A model generated the notes under the pieces. The model was not told the DNA's origin, searched no databases, and saw only the letters and a program-made list of their open reading frames with translations. Made by a program: the position numbers and the translations under genes. Of a stretch of DNA of 64,000 nt, positions 13,120 to 24,926 are shown piece after piece; positions within the stretch are counted from its first letter, which is position 1, and the number at the start of each line of letters is the position of its first letter. This DNA is from Austropuccinia psidii (Eukaryota > Basidiomycota > Pucciniomycetes > Pucciniales > Sphaerophragmiaceae): contig JALGQZ010000006.1 in the NCBI GenBank assembly GCA_023105745.1, positions 604,359-668,358 of the forward strand, in the 5' to 3' direction.

Positions 13120-14887
13120 TTCAAGCCTGAGAGGTATTTCCATATACCCAAAGGACCACAAAGAATAAAAATAAGTTATAATTAAAAATAATAGATTCAT
13201 TTTTTATATACAAACAAAACTTAGATATAAATATAAAAGTTGAATACAAAAAATGAAATTTACAATCATAAATCCACATTAAATATACTTCAAAGCTAAA
13301 AAATTGTGAAAAACTATTTTTACATGAAAAATTAAAGTAAAAATAAATTTTCATCAAAAACATCAAAATTAAAACATTTTTTGGAAAAATTCAAGTAAAA
13401 AAGGTTATAGCTTTTTTTTCAATAAATTAACTTATTGAAATTATTTCACCATTGGATCCCTCATAAAAAATCAGGTTGGGTGACCTCTGAGTGAAAATTT
13501 TGTAGCTCAACTCCAAATAAGCTTAAATCAAGTTTTTAGTCTTTTATGTATGAAAATCTTAAAATCTTCAAATCTTTAACCTAATTCACACCACATGGGG
13601 TGTCAAACATCAATTTTTGTGTCAAAATTGAGGTGTGATGTGTAGTTTAGAAGCTATGAGGAATTGAAGTATTTTCAATTGAAATGTCAAAATGTGTGCA
13701 TGTATTACATGAGTGAACTATAATTTACATATGTGGAATGAATAATCACATTTGTTTACTGTAACTTTTCAATTGAATTATATATTTAAATTGTTAGTAT
13801 AATGAAAAATGAGGAATTGAAGAAAAAATAAATTCAAAAGATCAATTTTTTTGGGGGGGGAGGAATCTTGGCTCCAAGGGTGCCAGACTCCCCCAAATTT
13901 GTTTCTGAAAGGTGTGAGATTTCAAAATTTACAAAAATTCATCACTTTTGGCCTGGAACTGAGTAAAAATGTTTGTGACTCAATTGATGATGAGGTTTTG
14001 ATACCAACAAGGGAGGTTTTAACTGTTGGTAGGAGGATAAAACTACTATTCAGTTTAATAAAAACTTATTAAAAAGAGTTTTAACTAGCTTTAAGGTCTC
14101 TTACATACATTATGACATGTTTTAAGGATTTAAACCAAGTATTACTATGGAAATGGCTTATTTAAGGGACTAAAATAGCTAAAACCAGCCCTTTTTTGGT
14201 CTAAAATTGGGTTTAATGAAGCAATAATTGGCTTTTCTTTTGTCAGTGTGTTTATTTCAACTGATTAGAGTAAATTTTGTTTTTTGAGTAAGAGAATTGG
14301 TGGCTATAAAAGAATTTTGTCTGTTCCCCACCTTTCTCCTCATGTTAGAATCATTTCCTTTTATAATTAGTTTCAGCACAGTTAAACCAATCAATAAAAG
14401 ATTCCAAAAAAAATTATTGAATTGTTTTAAGACTTTTAGCCATGTGAAAAAAAATTGATCACTGTTTATAACTCTTACAGTCATTTTTACCACTTTTAGC
14501 TTTGCCACTTTTTTTCCAAAGTCACTCTGCTCACTTTTGGGCATTTTTTATCTTTAATACTACTTTTAGAGACTTTTTCCTCATATCAATTTCCTGCAGT
14601 TCTTTTCTTAATTGATTCCAATCAATATTTCTCTTGAAGAAATTTGTTTTTTAGCCATAAAATATTCCTTGTGGAGTATTTTTGGATAAACATTTATTGT
14701 TGGTAAAACAATAAATACTTTTAATATTATTGCTTTATACTAATAAAGTTAAAATAAATAATTTGGGATGTTCTTTTCTCAAAACTCTTAAGATTTACTA
14801 TTTTCAATTAAATATTACCTTATACAAATTGTGAGGATGGGAAAAGTACTTGATATTTTAAACAAATATTCATATCTACACCTTACA
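13120..14887 (+). repeat. 3' LTR of gypsy element (family 1)
   Basis: Aligns with the 5' LTR. It starts TTCAAGCCTGAGAGGTATTTCC (TG mutated to TT), has the shared CACACCACATGGGGTG segment near 13587 and the G-rich run near 13853, and ends CTACACCTTACA. CATTC follows at once. Length is 1768 bp. The 13851-14072 open frame and the minus frame 14257-14544 are internal to it. Confidence 0.92.
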
Positions 14888-14892
14888 CATTC

Positions 14893-17800
14893 AATAGCAA
14901 AAAAATCTATCAAAATTTCAGCATTATTCCTTGAAAGGTATTCAAAAAATAAATATTTTTTATATAAAATATAGTGAATATAAGAATAACATATAAAAAT
15001 TATTTCAATAAATGAAACTAGACTAAGATGGGTTATTTTCATTTCAAAAAAACAAATTTCATTCAATAATTTCCTTTATCTATAATTCTGTATTTATATA
15101 GTACCAGTTATCTCAGAGGAGCTCATTTAATCATTAAAATAATTTTAATAATCAGTTTAGTGAGCTCATTCACTAACTATCTATCATTAAATATTTATCT
15201 TTCATTCAACTGTAACCAATCCTACCCTTCCCCTTAAATTTCTTTTCTTCTCCTAAAGATTAATTTTTGAAAACACTTCCTCTACTTGTTTGAAGAATGA
15301 ATCATATTAATTAAAACAATGAAAGGGATATGTACCTCTTAACTCAAGAATTCATATTATATAGGTGATAAATAAGAGTGAATCCTTTAATAGAATTTAA
15401 TTTTGAAATATTTACAAGCCTTTTACTTATTGTATATTCTATGAGGTATTTTTTCTACTGACTTAAATCCAGAATCTAGTTTACTTTAATAACTATCATG
15501 TTATCTTAGTTCATTTATACTCCATAATTTTTTTTAGTTTCTATAGGGAAACTCTAAATACATGCTTCACTTTTGCTACCTTTTTTTTCATACTGAAATC
15601 AATTTAGCAATACATGACATATATTCAGCACTTTCCAGGGCTAAATGCACAGTGTGCCTTGCTTAAAGGACACTTCCATGTAACCCAATACATTTTGTAT
15701 TTCAAGAGGAAATAAAATCTTATATTTATAACAGAACAAATTCCATATTTTTCAAGAAATAAAACTCATATTTTTATGAAATTTCTTTTTGGGAAATTCT
15801 TTTGGGTAAATTTCCACTTAATTTGAAATTTTCAAAAACAATATTTGGTGTGCATCAAAGGCCACCCCACTAGAAAATTGAAAAATTTATGAAATAGGGA
15901 ATTTAATCCGCAAAATAATTTTCAAAAAAAATGGCCCATTGGGATTGATTCAGAAACAATCATAATTGATTTAGCACTCTGAATTGTTAAATAAACTCTA
16001 TGTGCCAGGAATGTGCAGGTCCCTGGGGTGCATTATATTGATTTCCATTCCTTATATCAAAATAAGCTTTCTAGGCTGGTTCTATCCCTGAAAAAAAGCT
16101 CCAAATTCTTTTTTAAACAACTTCTGTATATTTCCTCAAAACCTTATGTGGCAAATTTCATAAAAAAGCTCAATATAAGCCAAAGAAATTCTCATTTCAG
16201 GAAACCCCCTGATTTTCAGTGAAACAAGCTCCTCTAAGAAGACACATTTCACAACTCCTTATTGGGTACAAAGAATACATGAGAGTTTGGGTTCTTAAAA
16301 AATCTATCCTAAAAACTAGTGTTATTTCTGAAGTGGTTAAAAGGATTTTATAGGATTTGAAGTAATACAAATTTGTTTGACTTATTTATCATGTCAAGAA
16401 GATGGATTTGGCTGCATCAGTAATTAATTTCATACCAGTTTTGAATCACCTTTTTGAAGCATATTCATATTTCAACCAAAGCTATTTTATGTATATTTCT
16501 CAATATTACATATCCTTTGTTTTCATAATTGACAATAGTACAGTCACCTCTTGGAAATGCCTTGAAGCTCAAACCAGAGTCAATCTCTTGTTGAGCTAAT
16601 AATATGAAATGGTGTTGTATGGAATATACAGCTTAAATATGAGATAAATATTAAAAATAGCTGTAAAGAAGGACTATCAAAATCAAATTAAAAAAATATT
16701 AATTCTTAATGATCTTTCTTTCAAAAACCAAATTTTTATGGGGATTAATTCATTTTCTAATATTTTCTGGTCAAGATCAGTTTGACTTATTTCAGAAATA
16801 TTACAGGAACTCTTGAGCTAACTCATATCTCATAAAATAGCTGTAAAAAGTACAAGAAATATGCTTTTTCTCACCCTTTTGGGTTAATTAATTGAAAAAA
16901 GAATGAATCAGTTGCAAATGGAACCAAAAAAAATCCTACAGATGATTTTTGAAAGCAAGTGTTCCTAGAAAGTGTGCTTATGTGGTACTCCATTGAGAAC
17001 CAATTGATTAAATATGGTCCTTTAAAAAATTCATTTGATTTAATTTTTCATTTGAAAAGAAATTGAGACCTATTTGAAGATGGAACTCAGCTAAGGAATG
17101 AAATCCCCTACTGTATTTTTTTGTATTTGGTCTTTTTTAACCTCAATCTATTTATTTCAACCGCATCATTAACATCAGATAAAATGATATTTCAATAACT
17201 CAATATATAAGACTTCCTATTTATTGATATTTTAGACTTGGAATTGGTTCAAATTTATTTTGTCAATTGAAATGGTTTTTTAGTTTTTGTAACTATTAGT
17301 AGCATCTTGATTCAGTCTTGAAATAATGTATCATCCTCAAGTGCTTTCATAGCTCTATCCTCTGTTTCATTTTCAAAAGAAAATTAAATCATTTAGTTTT
17401 GAGAATGAATTTTATATCAAAAGACAATAATATCTGTTTTTATTTTTTTTACCAAGAAAAAATTTCTTTTCTAGTATAAATTTATTGTTTAATAATCTAA
17501 AAAAACTGTTATCTCATTTTGTTACAGACTACCATGACATATTATGATACAAGAGATATATTTTTCTTTTTTTGTATTTCATTTTTGAATACCTTTGAGA
17601 GATCTGCAAGAAATACCCTTAAATAACTTTGATACCAGACTCAAATGGGGTATTCTAATTCTCTGGACATGATTTTGAGTAATGAACTGTACAGTTCCTT
17701 GAAAATATAATGAAGAGATGTTGAGGAAGAATGTATGTTTGTGCAATATCAATACATATTGTGCAGCCATTCATTCCTATTCATCACTAATATCACCCCA

Positions 17801-18647
17801 GACATGTTCAGGTGGTAAAATATCATAAAATTATGACATGCCTACAGAAATTTGAGTTCCACACACACTGGAAGACAATAAGGTTTTTATATGGTCAGAA
17901 AAGTTATTTTTATATCTTTTCCATGATATGAAATTTTGCATGTATGAGATATCTTAGCCATTTTAATGTATAATGAAGAAAAATCAATTTGAATTTTTTT
18001 GTTAAAAACCTGAATTATCTTTAATTTTGAAATAATTTTCTTGGACTTAAATTTGAGAATACTAATTGATCCCTTCTTTTTAGAAATACATATCAAAATA
18101 AATTAAAAAATATTGATGATTTTTTTGTTTTTTTTTCAAAATTAGAGAATTTATCACTTGATCTTTTAAAGAAGCAGCCAAGTAAAATGTCTTTTTATTT
18201 TTTAAAAGTAATTAAAAATTGCTCAATTAATTTATTAATAAAATGATGAGATAAGTAATATTTTATTAAACAAAGATTTATTATTGAGTTAATCTCAAGG
18301 AATAACACAGAAATTTCCATCCTATATGAAAAAAGACTGTTTTGAATTTTCATTTCATTTCTTTTTAATTTTTTTTCATCTGAAAGGTTTTTGTGTACTA
18401 TTGTATGATTATTAAATTTTAGTATGAAATATTTGGTCATTTTAAGGAAGAATAATATTAAATTGATAGTTTACTAGTATAATTCTTAGAAAAATTATAT
18501 ATACATTTTCAATTGTAAAGCAGTAAGTTTAATTTACTTATTGCAAAATTACTTCATGATGTTTACTCCTGTTTTAAAATAGGACTGTACAGTCATGTAA
18601 CGGAAAAATCAATTTTCCTCCTGTAAGAAATACAGGACTTTAGTATT
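14893..18647. other. AT-rich region without a recognised gene
   Basis: Only short frames (under 85 residues) on both strands, with no recognised motif, codon bias or repeat. Small frames at 16013-16222 and 16402-16599 contain nothing I can assign. Confidence 0.5.
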
Positions 18648-18652
18648 CCCTG

Positions 18653-18890
18653 TGATAAGATTGGGCCAAATGTAGAAAAGCTTGCTTTCCAGACAGTTCC
18701 AGTTCTGTCACCTCCAAATAGTGAGAGGTGAGGAAAGGAATCCTGTTGGGGCCGGCAAGCGGTATTTAAGTCACAACTAGACAACTGCGGTGCGTCATAC
18801 GTGCACAGTGTAAATCTGTAATTATATGGTGAATATTATTTCTCCAAGCATATCTGGATAACGTGTCATCGTGTTATCCCAATCTCAACA
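18653..18890 (-). repeat. 3' LTR of copia element 1
   Basis: 238 bp. On + it starts TGATAAGATTGGG and ends CCCAATCTCAACA, so its ends are inverted repeats of each other. It matches 26559-26796 along its length, including GGTATTTAAGTCACAACTAG. The adjacent 18891-18905 on the minus strand reads TTTTGGGGAAGG, a purine-rich tract expected next to the 3' LTR. Confidence 0.92.
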
Positions 18891-18926
18891 CCTTCCCCAA
18901 AATTTTGAACCATTAGCCATTGATGC

Positions 18927-19365
18927 CTAAGAAGGGAAGAGCCGTTTAGTCAGTGTGTCAGCCTGCATATCCATTGTCTTCACCCATACTACCTTGATGT
19001 TGTGCTTCCTAATGGTATCATTGACAAAAAAGAATGCACAGTCCAGATAGCGCATGTGCTTTTGAGACTTGAGCCGCAGCCTGGTTGTTGCAGTAGATGG
19101 TCTTGTCAAAATCGCCTGTCAACTGGCTCAGCTGGTTGATTGCCTGCACCAAGTGCTGAGTCAAGTCAGAGAGTGTGATGTACTCAGTGGCACAAGTAGA
19201 GAGTGCCACCACACTCTGGCATTTTGAGCCCCAAAGGATTGGGGTGTTACCCAACTTGATCATGAAACCTTTTTGAGAGCATTCGAGGTCACCTTCACAG
19301 GTTAAGAGACAATGTACCTGGGAGTAGGTGTATGCCCCGGTGCCAAGTTTTAAGGAGATAGCCAA
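18927..19365 (-). pseudogene. copia element 1 RNase H (degenerate)
   Basis: Minus frame 19365-19018 reads GFMIKLGNTPILWGSKCQSV, then VALSTCATEYITLSDLTQHL, the standard copia RNase H signature (SKKQ-VALST-EAEYIALS) with several replaced residues. 19109-18927 continues in another frame with IRKHNIKVVWVKTMDMQADT, then LTKRLFP, the conserved copia C-terminus. A frameshift around 19018-19100 joins the two halves. The end of pol falls just before the purine tract and 3' LTR, as expected. Confidence 0.85.
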
Positions 19366-19666
19366 TGACGTGATCCAAAAGGCCCCAATGTGCTGCAGTT
19401 GGAGCCAGATAGTTCACGGCGAAGGCCAAATCAGGCCTCAAGCCACCTACAAGGTAGGCCAGAGACCAATCATGGATTGAAAGGGAGTTGGTTCCAGAAT
19501 GGCCTCATCTGGCACCAAGCTGCCCATGGGCAATGTTGGCAGGGGTGAATCCCGCCGCAAGACTGGCCTTGAATAGGCATTGAGGATACTGTTGGTCAGA
19601 CGCCGTTGTGCAATGGCTACTTCACCTTCACCAATCGCACACTTGAGTCCAACAATTTGCTGCACC
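19366..19666 (-). pseudogene. copia element 1 RT C-terminus/connection (degenerate)
   Basis: Minus-strand coding continues from the solo LTR junction: VQQIVGLKCAIGEGEVAIAQ, then RRLTNSILNAYSRPVLRRDS and a PFQSMIGLWPTL segment. The last corresponds to the copia region preceding the pairwise YL-x-RPD motif. Joined across the solo LTR, it continues DIKGL from the 21480-21846 piece. Truncated by a frameshift near 19447. Confidence 0.7.
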
Positions 19667-19671
19667 TTGTC

Positions 19672-21479
19672 TGTGAGCCTTAGAGGTAATTTCATATACC
19701 CAAAAGACCACAAATACAAAATTAACATATAAATATAAATAAAATGAATTTATTTGTATTATTAAAATGAAAATTAAAATATAAATATAAAATTATATTC
19801 ACAATTAAAAATTTAATTACAATTTAAAAATAAAATTACATTAAAATTTTGAAATTGCAAAATTACATTTATACTTGAAAAAATTAAGTAAAAATTAATT
19901 TTTAACAAAATTGTAAAAAAATAAACAAATTTGGAAAAAAGTTAAATAAAAATTAACATAACTTTCTATCCGATAAATAAACATATAAAAATTATTTCAC
20001 CATTGGATTCCTCATAAAAAATCAGGTGGGGTCACCTCTGGAAGAAATTTCTGTAACTCAACTCTAAATAAGCTTAAATTAAGCTTTTAGTATTTTCAAT
20101 ACAAAAGTTGAAAATCCTCAAAACTTTAATTTAATTCACACCACATGTGGTGTTAACCATCAATTTTTGTGTTAAAATTGAGGTGTTGTGTTTAGTTTGG
20201 AAGTTATGAGGAATTGAAGTATTTTCAATTGAATTCAATTGAAATGTCAAAATGTGTGCGTGTATTACATAAGTGAACTTTGATTTACATATGAGGTATC
20301 AATTATTACTGTATTGAACTGTACAACTCAATTGAATTACATATGTAAATTATAAGTATAATACATGATGAAGAATTAAAGGAAAAATAAATTGGAAAGA
20401 TTAAATTTGGGGGGGAAAAGGAACTCCAGCTCTAAGGGGGAGCTAGACCCCCAAAATCCTTGCTGATAGGCGTGTGGTGTCAAAATTCACGCAAAAGTTC
20501 ATAACTTTTGGCCTGAAATTGAGTTACAGGGTTTGTGGACTCAATTGATGATGAGGTTTTGATACCAACTGGGGTAGTTTTAGCTGTTGCCAAGAGGGTA
20601 AAACTACCCTTAAGATAAAACAATCATACTAAAAACAGTTTTAACTGGTTTCTACGCCTCTTACACACATTCTGACGTGTTTTGAAGGCTCTATACCAGG
20701 TATTGCTATAGTAATGGCTGATTTAAGGGTCTAAAATGGCTAAAAATGGCTTAAACCAGCCCTTTTTTGGTCCAAACTAGGGTTCAATGATGCCATAATT
20801 GGCTTTTCTGTTGTCAGACTGTTTTTCACGACTGACAAGAGTAAATTTTACTTTTGGAGTAAGAAAATTGATGGCTATAAAAGAATGTCTTCTTTGCCCC
20901 ACTTTTCTCTTCATGTTAGAATCTTTTCCTTTTATTAATTAGCTTAAACACTGTTAAACCAATCGATAGAAGATTCCACCCACCTTTTTCAAATCATTTT
21001 AAACCTTTTAACCACGTGAAAAAATCATTATAATCATTTTTACCCCTGAACCACCCCAAAAGTGAATTAAAGCATCTTTCATCACTGTAAACTTTGTCAC
21101 TTGGTTTCCAAATTCACTCTGGTCACTTTTGGGCGCATTTTTTATTTAATATTCTTTTTAAAGACTCTGTTCTTCAATTAATTTTTTTCAGTTTATTTCT
21201 CAATTAATTCCAATAGAAATTGCTCTTGAAGAAATTTCTTTTGTAGCCTTAAAATATCTCTTTTAGAATGTTTTTTGGATAAATTTTTATTGTTGGTAAA
21301 ACAATAAATTTTTATAATATTATTGTTTTATACTAATAAAGTTATAAACAATAAAATTGGCGTGTTTTCTCTTAAAAATAATATTTCTTACTATTTTTAA
21401 TTGATTTTTACCTTATACAAATTTTGAGGACAGGAAAAGTACTTGATTTTTAATCAAAGTTTCATATCCACACCTTACA
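19672..21479 (+). mobile_element. Solo LTR, family 1, copy C (inserted in copia element 1)
   Basis: Starts TGTGAGCCTTAGAGG and ends CACACCTTACA, 1808 bp. Flanks are TTGTC (19667-19671) and TTTTC (21480-21484), a 5-bp duplication with one mismatch. Removing it rejoins the copia frame as DIKGL-(D/E)KVQQIVG. It matches the LTRs of the gypsy element at 3315-14887. It is very similar, in opposite orientation, to 21852-23658. Confidence 0.92.
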
Positions 21480-21484
21480 TTTTC

Positions 21485-21846
21485 CAACCCCTTGATGTCA
21501 AGCTCAGTGCAAAGTGCGGTCTTGAAATCAGATACCTTGTCCGGAAAATTTGAGATAATGATGCCATCATACACATGTACCCATATGGCAGTGACTGCCT
21601 CCTCATTCCAGAAGATATACAGGGATTGGTTGACCTCTGTGGCAATGAAACCCACCTGACCCACTATTCCGGAAAGGAATTTCCACCAGCTTGCCACATA
21701 CCATAAAGTGCCTTCTTCAGGTGGAGAGCTTTGCCCCGGAGTTCTGGGAGGAAATCTACTGGCGGTTAAATGAGGACCGTTTCATCAACCGGGCTGTAAA
21801 GATAAAAGCCGCTAACATTGAATGAAGCTAGGCGGCAGTAGCCAAC
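21485..21846 (-). pseudogene. copia element 1 RT core (degenerate)
   Basis: This 362-bp piece of the copia RT is isolated between two solo LTRs. Minus-strand reading gives ASFNVSGFYLYSPVDETVL (the DV-x-A-Y/F motif region), then, after frameshifts, GKALHLKKALYGMWQAGG and QSLYIFWNEEAVTAIW. The catalytic box follows as WVHVYDGIIISN, where the first aspartate of the VDDG motif is tyrosine (21569-21571). It closes with TELDIKGL. The motif order is right for copia RT, but at least two frameshifts and the lost aspartate make it inactive. Confidence 0.85.
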
Positions 21847-21851
21847 ACCAG

Positions 21852-23658
21852 TGTAAGGTGTGGATATAAAGCTTTGATTAAAAATCAAGTACTTTTCCTG
21901 TCCTCAAAATTTGTATAAGGTAAAAATCAATTAAAAATAGTAATAAATATTATTTTTAAGAGAAAACAGGCCAATTTAATTGTTTATAGCTTTATTAGTA
22001 TAAAAAAATAATATTATAAAGATTTATTGTTTTACCAACAGTAAAAATTGATCCCAAAAATACTCTACAAGAGATATTTTAAGGCTACAAAAGAAATTTC
22101 TTCAAGAGCAATTTCAAATGGAATTAATTAAGCAATGAACTGCAAGCAATTAATTAAAGAACAGAGTCTTTAAAAATAATATTAAAGAAAAAACACACCC
22201 AAAAGTGACCAGAGTGAATTTGGAAACAAAGTGACAAAGTTAACAGTGATGAAAGATGCTTTAATTCACTTTTGGGGTGGTTCAGGGGTAAAAATGATTA
22301 TAATGATTTTTGCACATGGTTAAAAGGTTTAAAATGATTTAAGAAAGGTTGTTGGAATCTTTTATTGATTGGTTTAACAATGTTTAAACTAATTATAAAA
22401 GGAAAAGAATCTAACATGAAGAGGGAAGTGGGGCAAAGAAGACATTCTTTTATAGCCATCAATTTTCTTACTCCAAAAGTAAAATTTACTCTTGTCAGTC
22501 GTGAAAAACAGTCTGACAACTGAAAAGCCGATTATGGCATCATTGAACCCTGGTTTAGACCAAAAAAGGGCTGGTTTAAGCCATTTTTAGCCATTTTAGA
22601 CCCTTAAATCAGCCATTACTATAGCAATACCTGGTCTAGAGCCTTAAAAACACGTCAGAATGTGTGTAAGAGATGTAGAAACCAGTTCAAACTGTTTTCA
22701 CTATGATTTTTTTATCTTAAGGGTAGTTTTACCCTCTTGGCAACAGATAAAACTACCCCAGTTGGTATCAAAACCTCATCATCAATTGAGTCCACAGACC
22801 CTGTAACTCAATTCCAGGCCAAACGTTATGAACTTTTGCGTGAATTTTGACACCACACGCCTGTCAGCAAGGATTTTGGGGGTCTAGCTCCCCCTTAGAG
22901 CTGGAGTTTCTTTTCCCCCCCAAATTTAATCTTTCCAATTTATTTTTCCTTTAATTCCTCATCATGTATTATACTTATAATTCTACATATGTAACTCAAT
23001 TGAGTTGTACAGTTCAATACAGTAATAATTGATACCTCATATGTAAATCAAAGTTCACTTATGTAATACACGCACACATTTTGACATTTCAATTGAATTC
23101 AATTGAAAATACTTTAATTCCTCATAACTTCTAAAATATACACAACACCTCAATTTTAACACAAATTTTGGTGATTAACACTACATTTGATGTCAATTAA
23201 TTTGAATTTTTGAGGATTTTCAATTTTCATACAGAAAATACTAAAATCTTAATTTAAGCTTACTTAGAGTTGAGTTACAAAATTTTCACTCAGAGGTGAC
23301 CCCACCTGATTTTTTATGAGGAATCCAATGATGAAATGATTTTTATATGTTTATTTATTGGATAAAAAGCTATAATAGTTTTTATTTAACTTTTTTCCAA
23401 ATTTATTTATTTTTTTACAATTTTGTTAAAAATTAATTTTTACTTAATTTTTTCAAGTATAAATGTAATTTTACAATTTTAAAATTTAATGTAATTTTAT
23501 TTTTAAATTTTCATTAAATTTTCAATTGTGAATATAATTTTGTATTTATATTTTGATTTTCATTTCAATAATATAAATAAATTTATTTTATTTATATTTA
23601 TATGTTAATTTTGTATCTGTGGTCTTTTGGGTATATGAAATTACCTCTAAGGCTCACA
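21852..23658 (-). mobile_element. Solo LTR, family 1, copy D (inserted in copia element 1)
   Basis: On the minus strand it runs from TGTGAGCCTTAGAGG to GGTGTAAGG-type ends, reading TGTAAGGTGTGG at 21852 on +. ACCAG at 21847-21851 and ACCAG at 23659-23663 are a perfect 5-bp duplication. Length 1807 bp. It forms a near-identical inverted repeat with 19672-21479. Sample stretches of about 200 bases differ at only a few positions. Open frames at 22298-22519 and others here are internal to the LTR. Confidence 0.94.
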
Positions 23659-23663
23659 ACCAG

Positions 23664-24926
23664 ATGCAATGACATGAGAGAAGCAGTTGACGCGTACGTC
23701 TTGCCACAATCCACTCCAGGTTGCTGCCTATCCCCATGCCCAACAAGCCTTGGTTTGAAGCGGTTTACGCTGCCATTGAAATTTTTCTTGAGATCAAAAA
23801 CCCACCTGTGACCAATGGCTTTCATACCCAGCATCTTCTCCACTGCTTCCCAGACATTCCTTGTAGCCATTTGATCTAACTCAACCAAGCATGCCTGTCT
23901 CCATTTTTGGCAGTGTGGGCCTGATAGTGCCCAGCCCAGGTGTTCAGGGATACTTATGTCTTTGACAAGGATGAGGGAGTCAATTGCCTGGTTCTCTGTG
24001 GTTAAGAGACGTTCAGTCGGGACTTCCCCTAGGGACATTGTGTTGACAACGTGCCCCAGTGATCCCTTGAAAATGGGTTTTGACAAGTCCATTGAAGATT
24101 GAAACTGCAGAAATATGACGCTTGCTGACTGAACCATCTTGTTGGTACTCGGCTTCCATAGCAGCCAGCCGCCCAAAATCAGAGGTTTCAGCAGTTTGCA
24201 CTCAATCCCCCTAGGTGCAAGCTTGTGCGGCTGGTTTACGGCAGGCATGTGCACAATAGCATCCGCCCCAAAGAGGTATAGGGTTGCAATGGATGGCGCA
24301 GTCCCAAACACTTTCTGATGTGGCAAAGAGTTTTGGAGGCAATTGTTTAGGAAGGCCACTGAGGAGTATGCAAATTTCCAGAATTGTTCAGGCATGCCGC
24401 TTTGTACCATCATGGCCTGGGCCATATCCCCCAGCGTCCAGTTAAGTCGCTCCACCTTGCCATTCTCTTGGGGCAAGTACCGGAGGGAGGGGCAAAAGGT
24501 GATCCCCAGTTTTGCAAGGGTGTTGGTGAAGCTTGACAAGGTGAATTCCCGCGCATTTTCAGTTCGCAACGCCTTTGGAGTTGTTACAAAATGAACCTGA
24601 AGCTGCTTGACTGCATCCAGGATGGCCTCAGGCCCCTTGGAGCGTGACTTCAGGGGATAGACAATGCTGTAGGTCAACACATGATCTCGGATGGTAAGCA
24701 GATACCGGCATCCCTGCGCATTGTCCACAAAAGGGCCAATAATGTCCAAGACAAGAAGATTGAGGGGCTTCTCCTTTGGAATGTCAGTGCGGGCCCTTGC
24801 CAAACAGTGGGTACTTTTTGCCTTTGAGCAGACCTCACAGTAGAAGGACTGCCAGCTTTTCAAATCAAAATTTGGCACATGCTGCTTAAGGAAGGAGATA
24901 ACAAATTTATTGCATGCATGGCCTAG
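23664..24926 (-). pseudogene. copia element 1 integrase and start of RT
   Basis: Minus frame 24878-23598 is open for 426 residues, its last part running into solo LTR D. It begins with the end of the zinc-binding region (SFYCEVCSKAKSTH). The core has LLVLDIIGPFVDNAQGCRYL (first aspartate). The second site, normally TDNG, reads ALRTENAREF, so that aspartate has become glutamate. The third reads LPQENGKVERLNWTLGDMAQ (glutamate). Then come the linker and the RT start, AIGHRWVFDLKKNF and NRFKPRLVGHGDRQQPGVD, followed by YASTASLMSLHLV. The enzyme would integrate the cDNA. The altered second site and the interruption by LTRs argue that it is inactive. It is the longest surviving retrotransposon frame in the window. 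Confidence 0.9.

Larger units (their letters stand above)
3315..14887 (+). mobile_element. Full-length Ty3/gypsy chromovirus, decayed
   Basis: Boundaries come from the sequence. CATTC at 3310-3314 and CATTC at 14888-14892 form a perfect 5-bp target duplication around two related LTRs (3315-6774 and 13120-14887). Between them lie a primer-binding site, gag, protease, reverse transcriptase, RNase H, integrase and a chromodomain-like tail, then a purine tract, in the order expected for Ty3/gypsy. Without the nested solo LTR and its extra duplication the element is about 9.8 kb. The polyprotein is broken by many stops and frameshifts and the YxDD box is destroyed, so it cannot be autonomous. The two LTRs have diverged from each other by substitutions and small indels, which implies an old insertion. 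Confidence 0.93.

Noticed and set aside
19672..23658. The inverted LTR pair read as a foldback transposon or a large inverted-repeat DNA transposon
   Set aside because: Each arm has its own 5-bp target duplication, and the spacer is collinear copia RT, so two separate solo LTR insertions explain it better.
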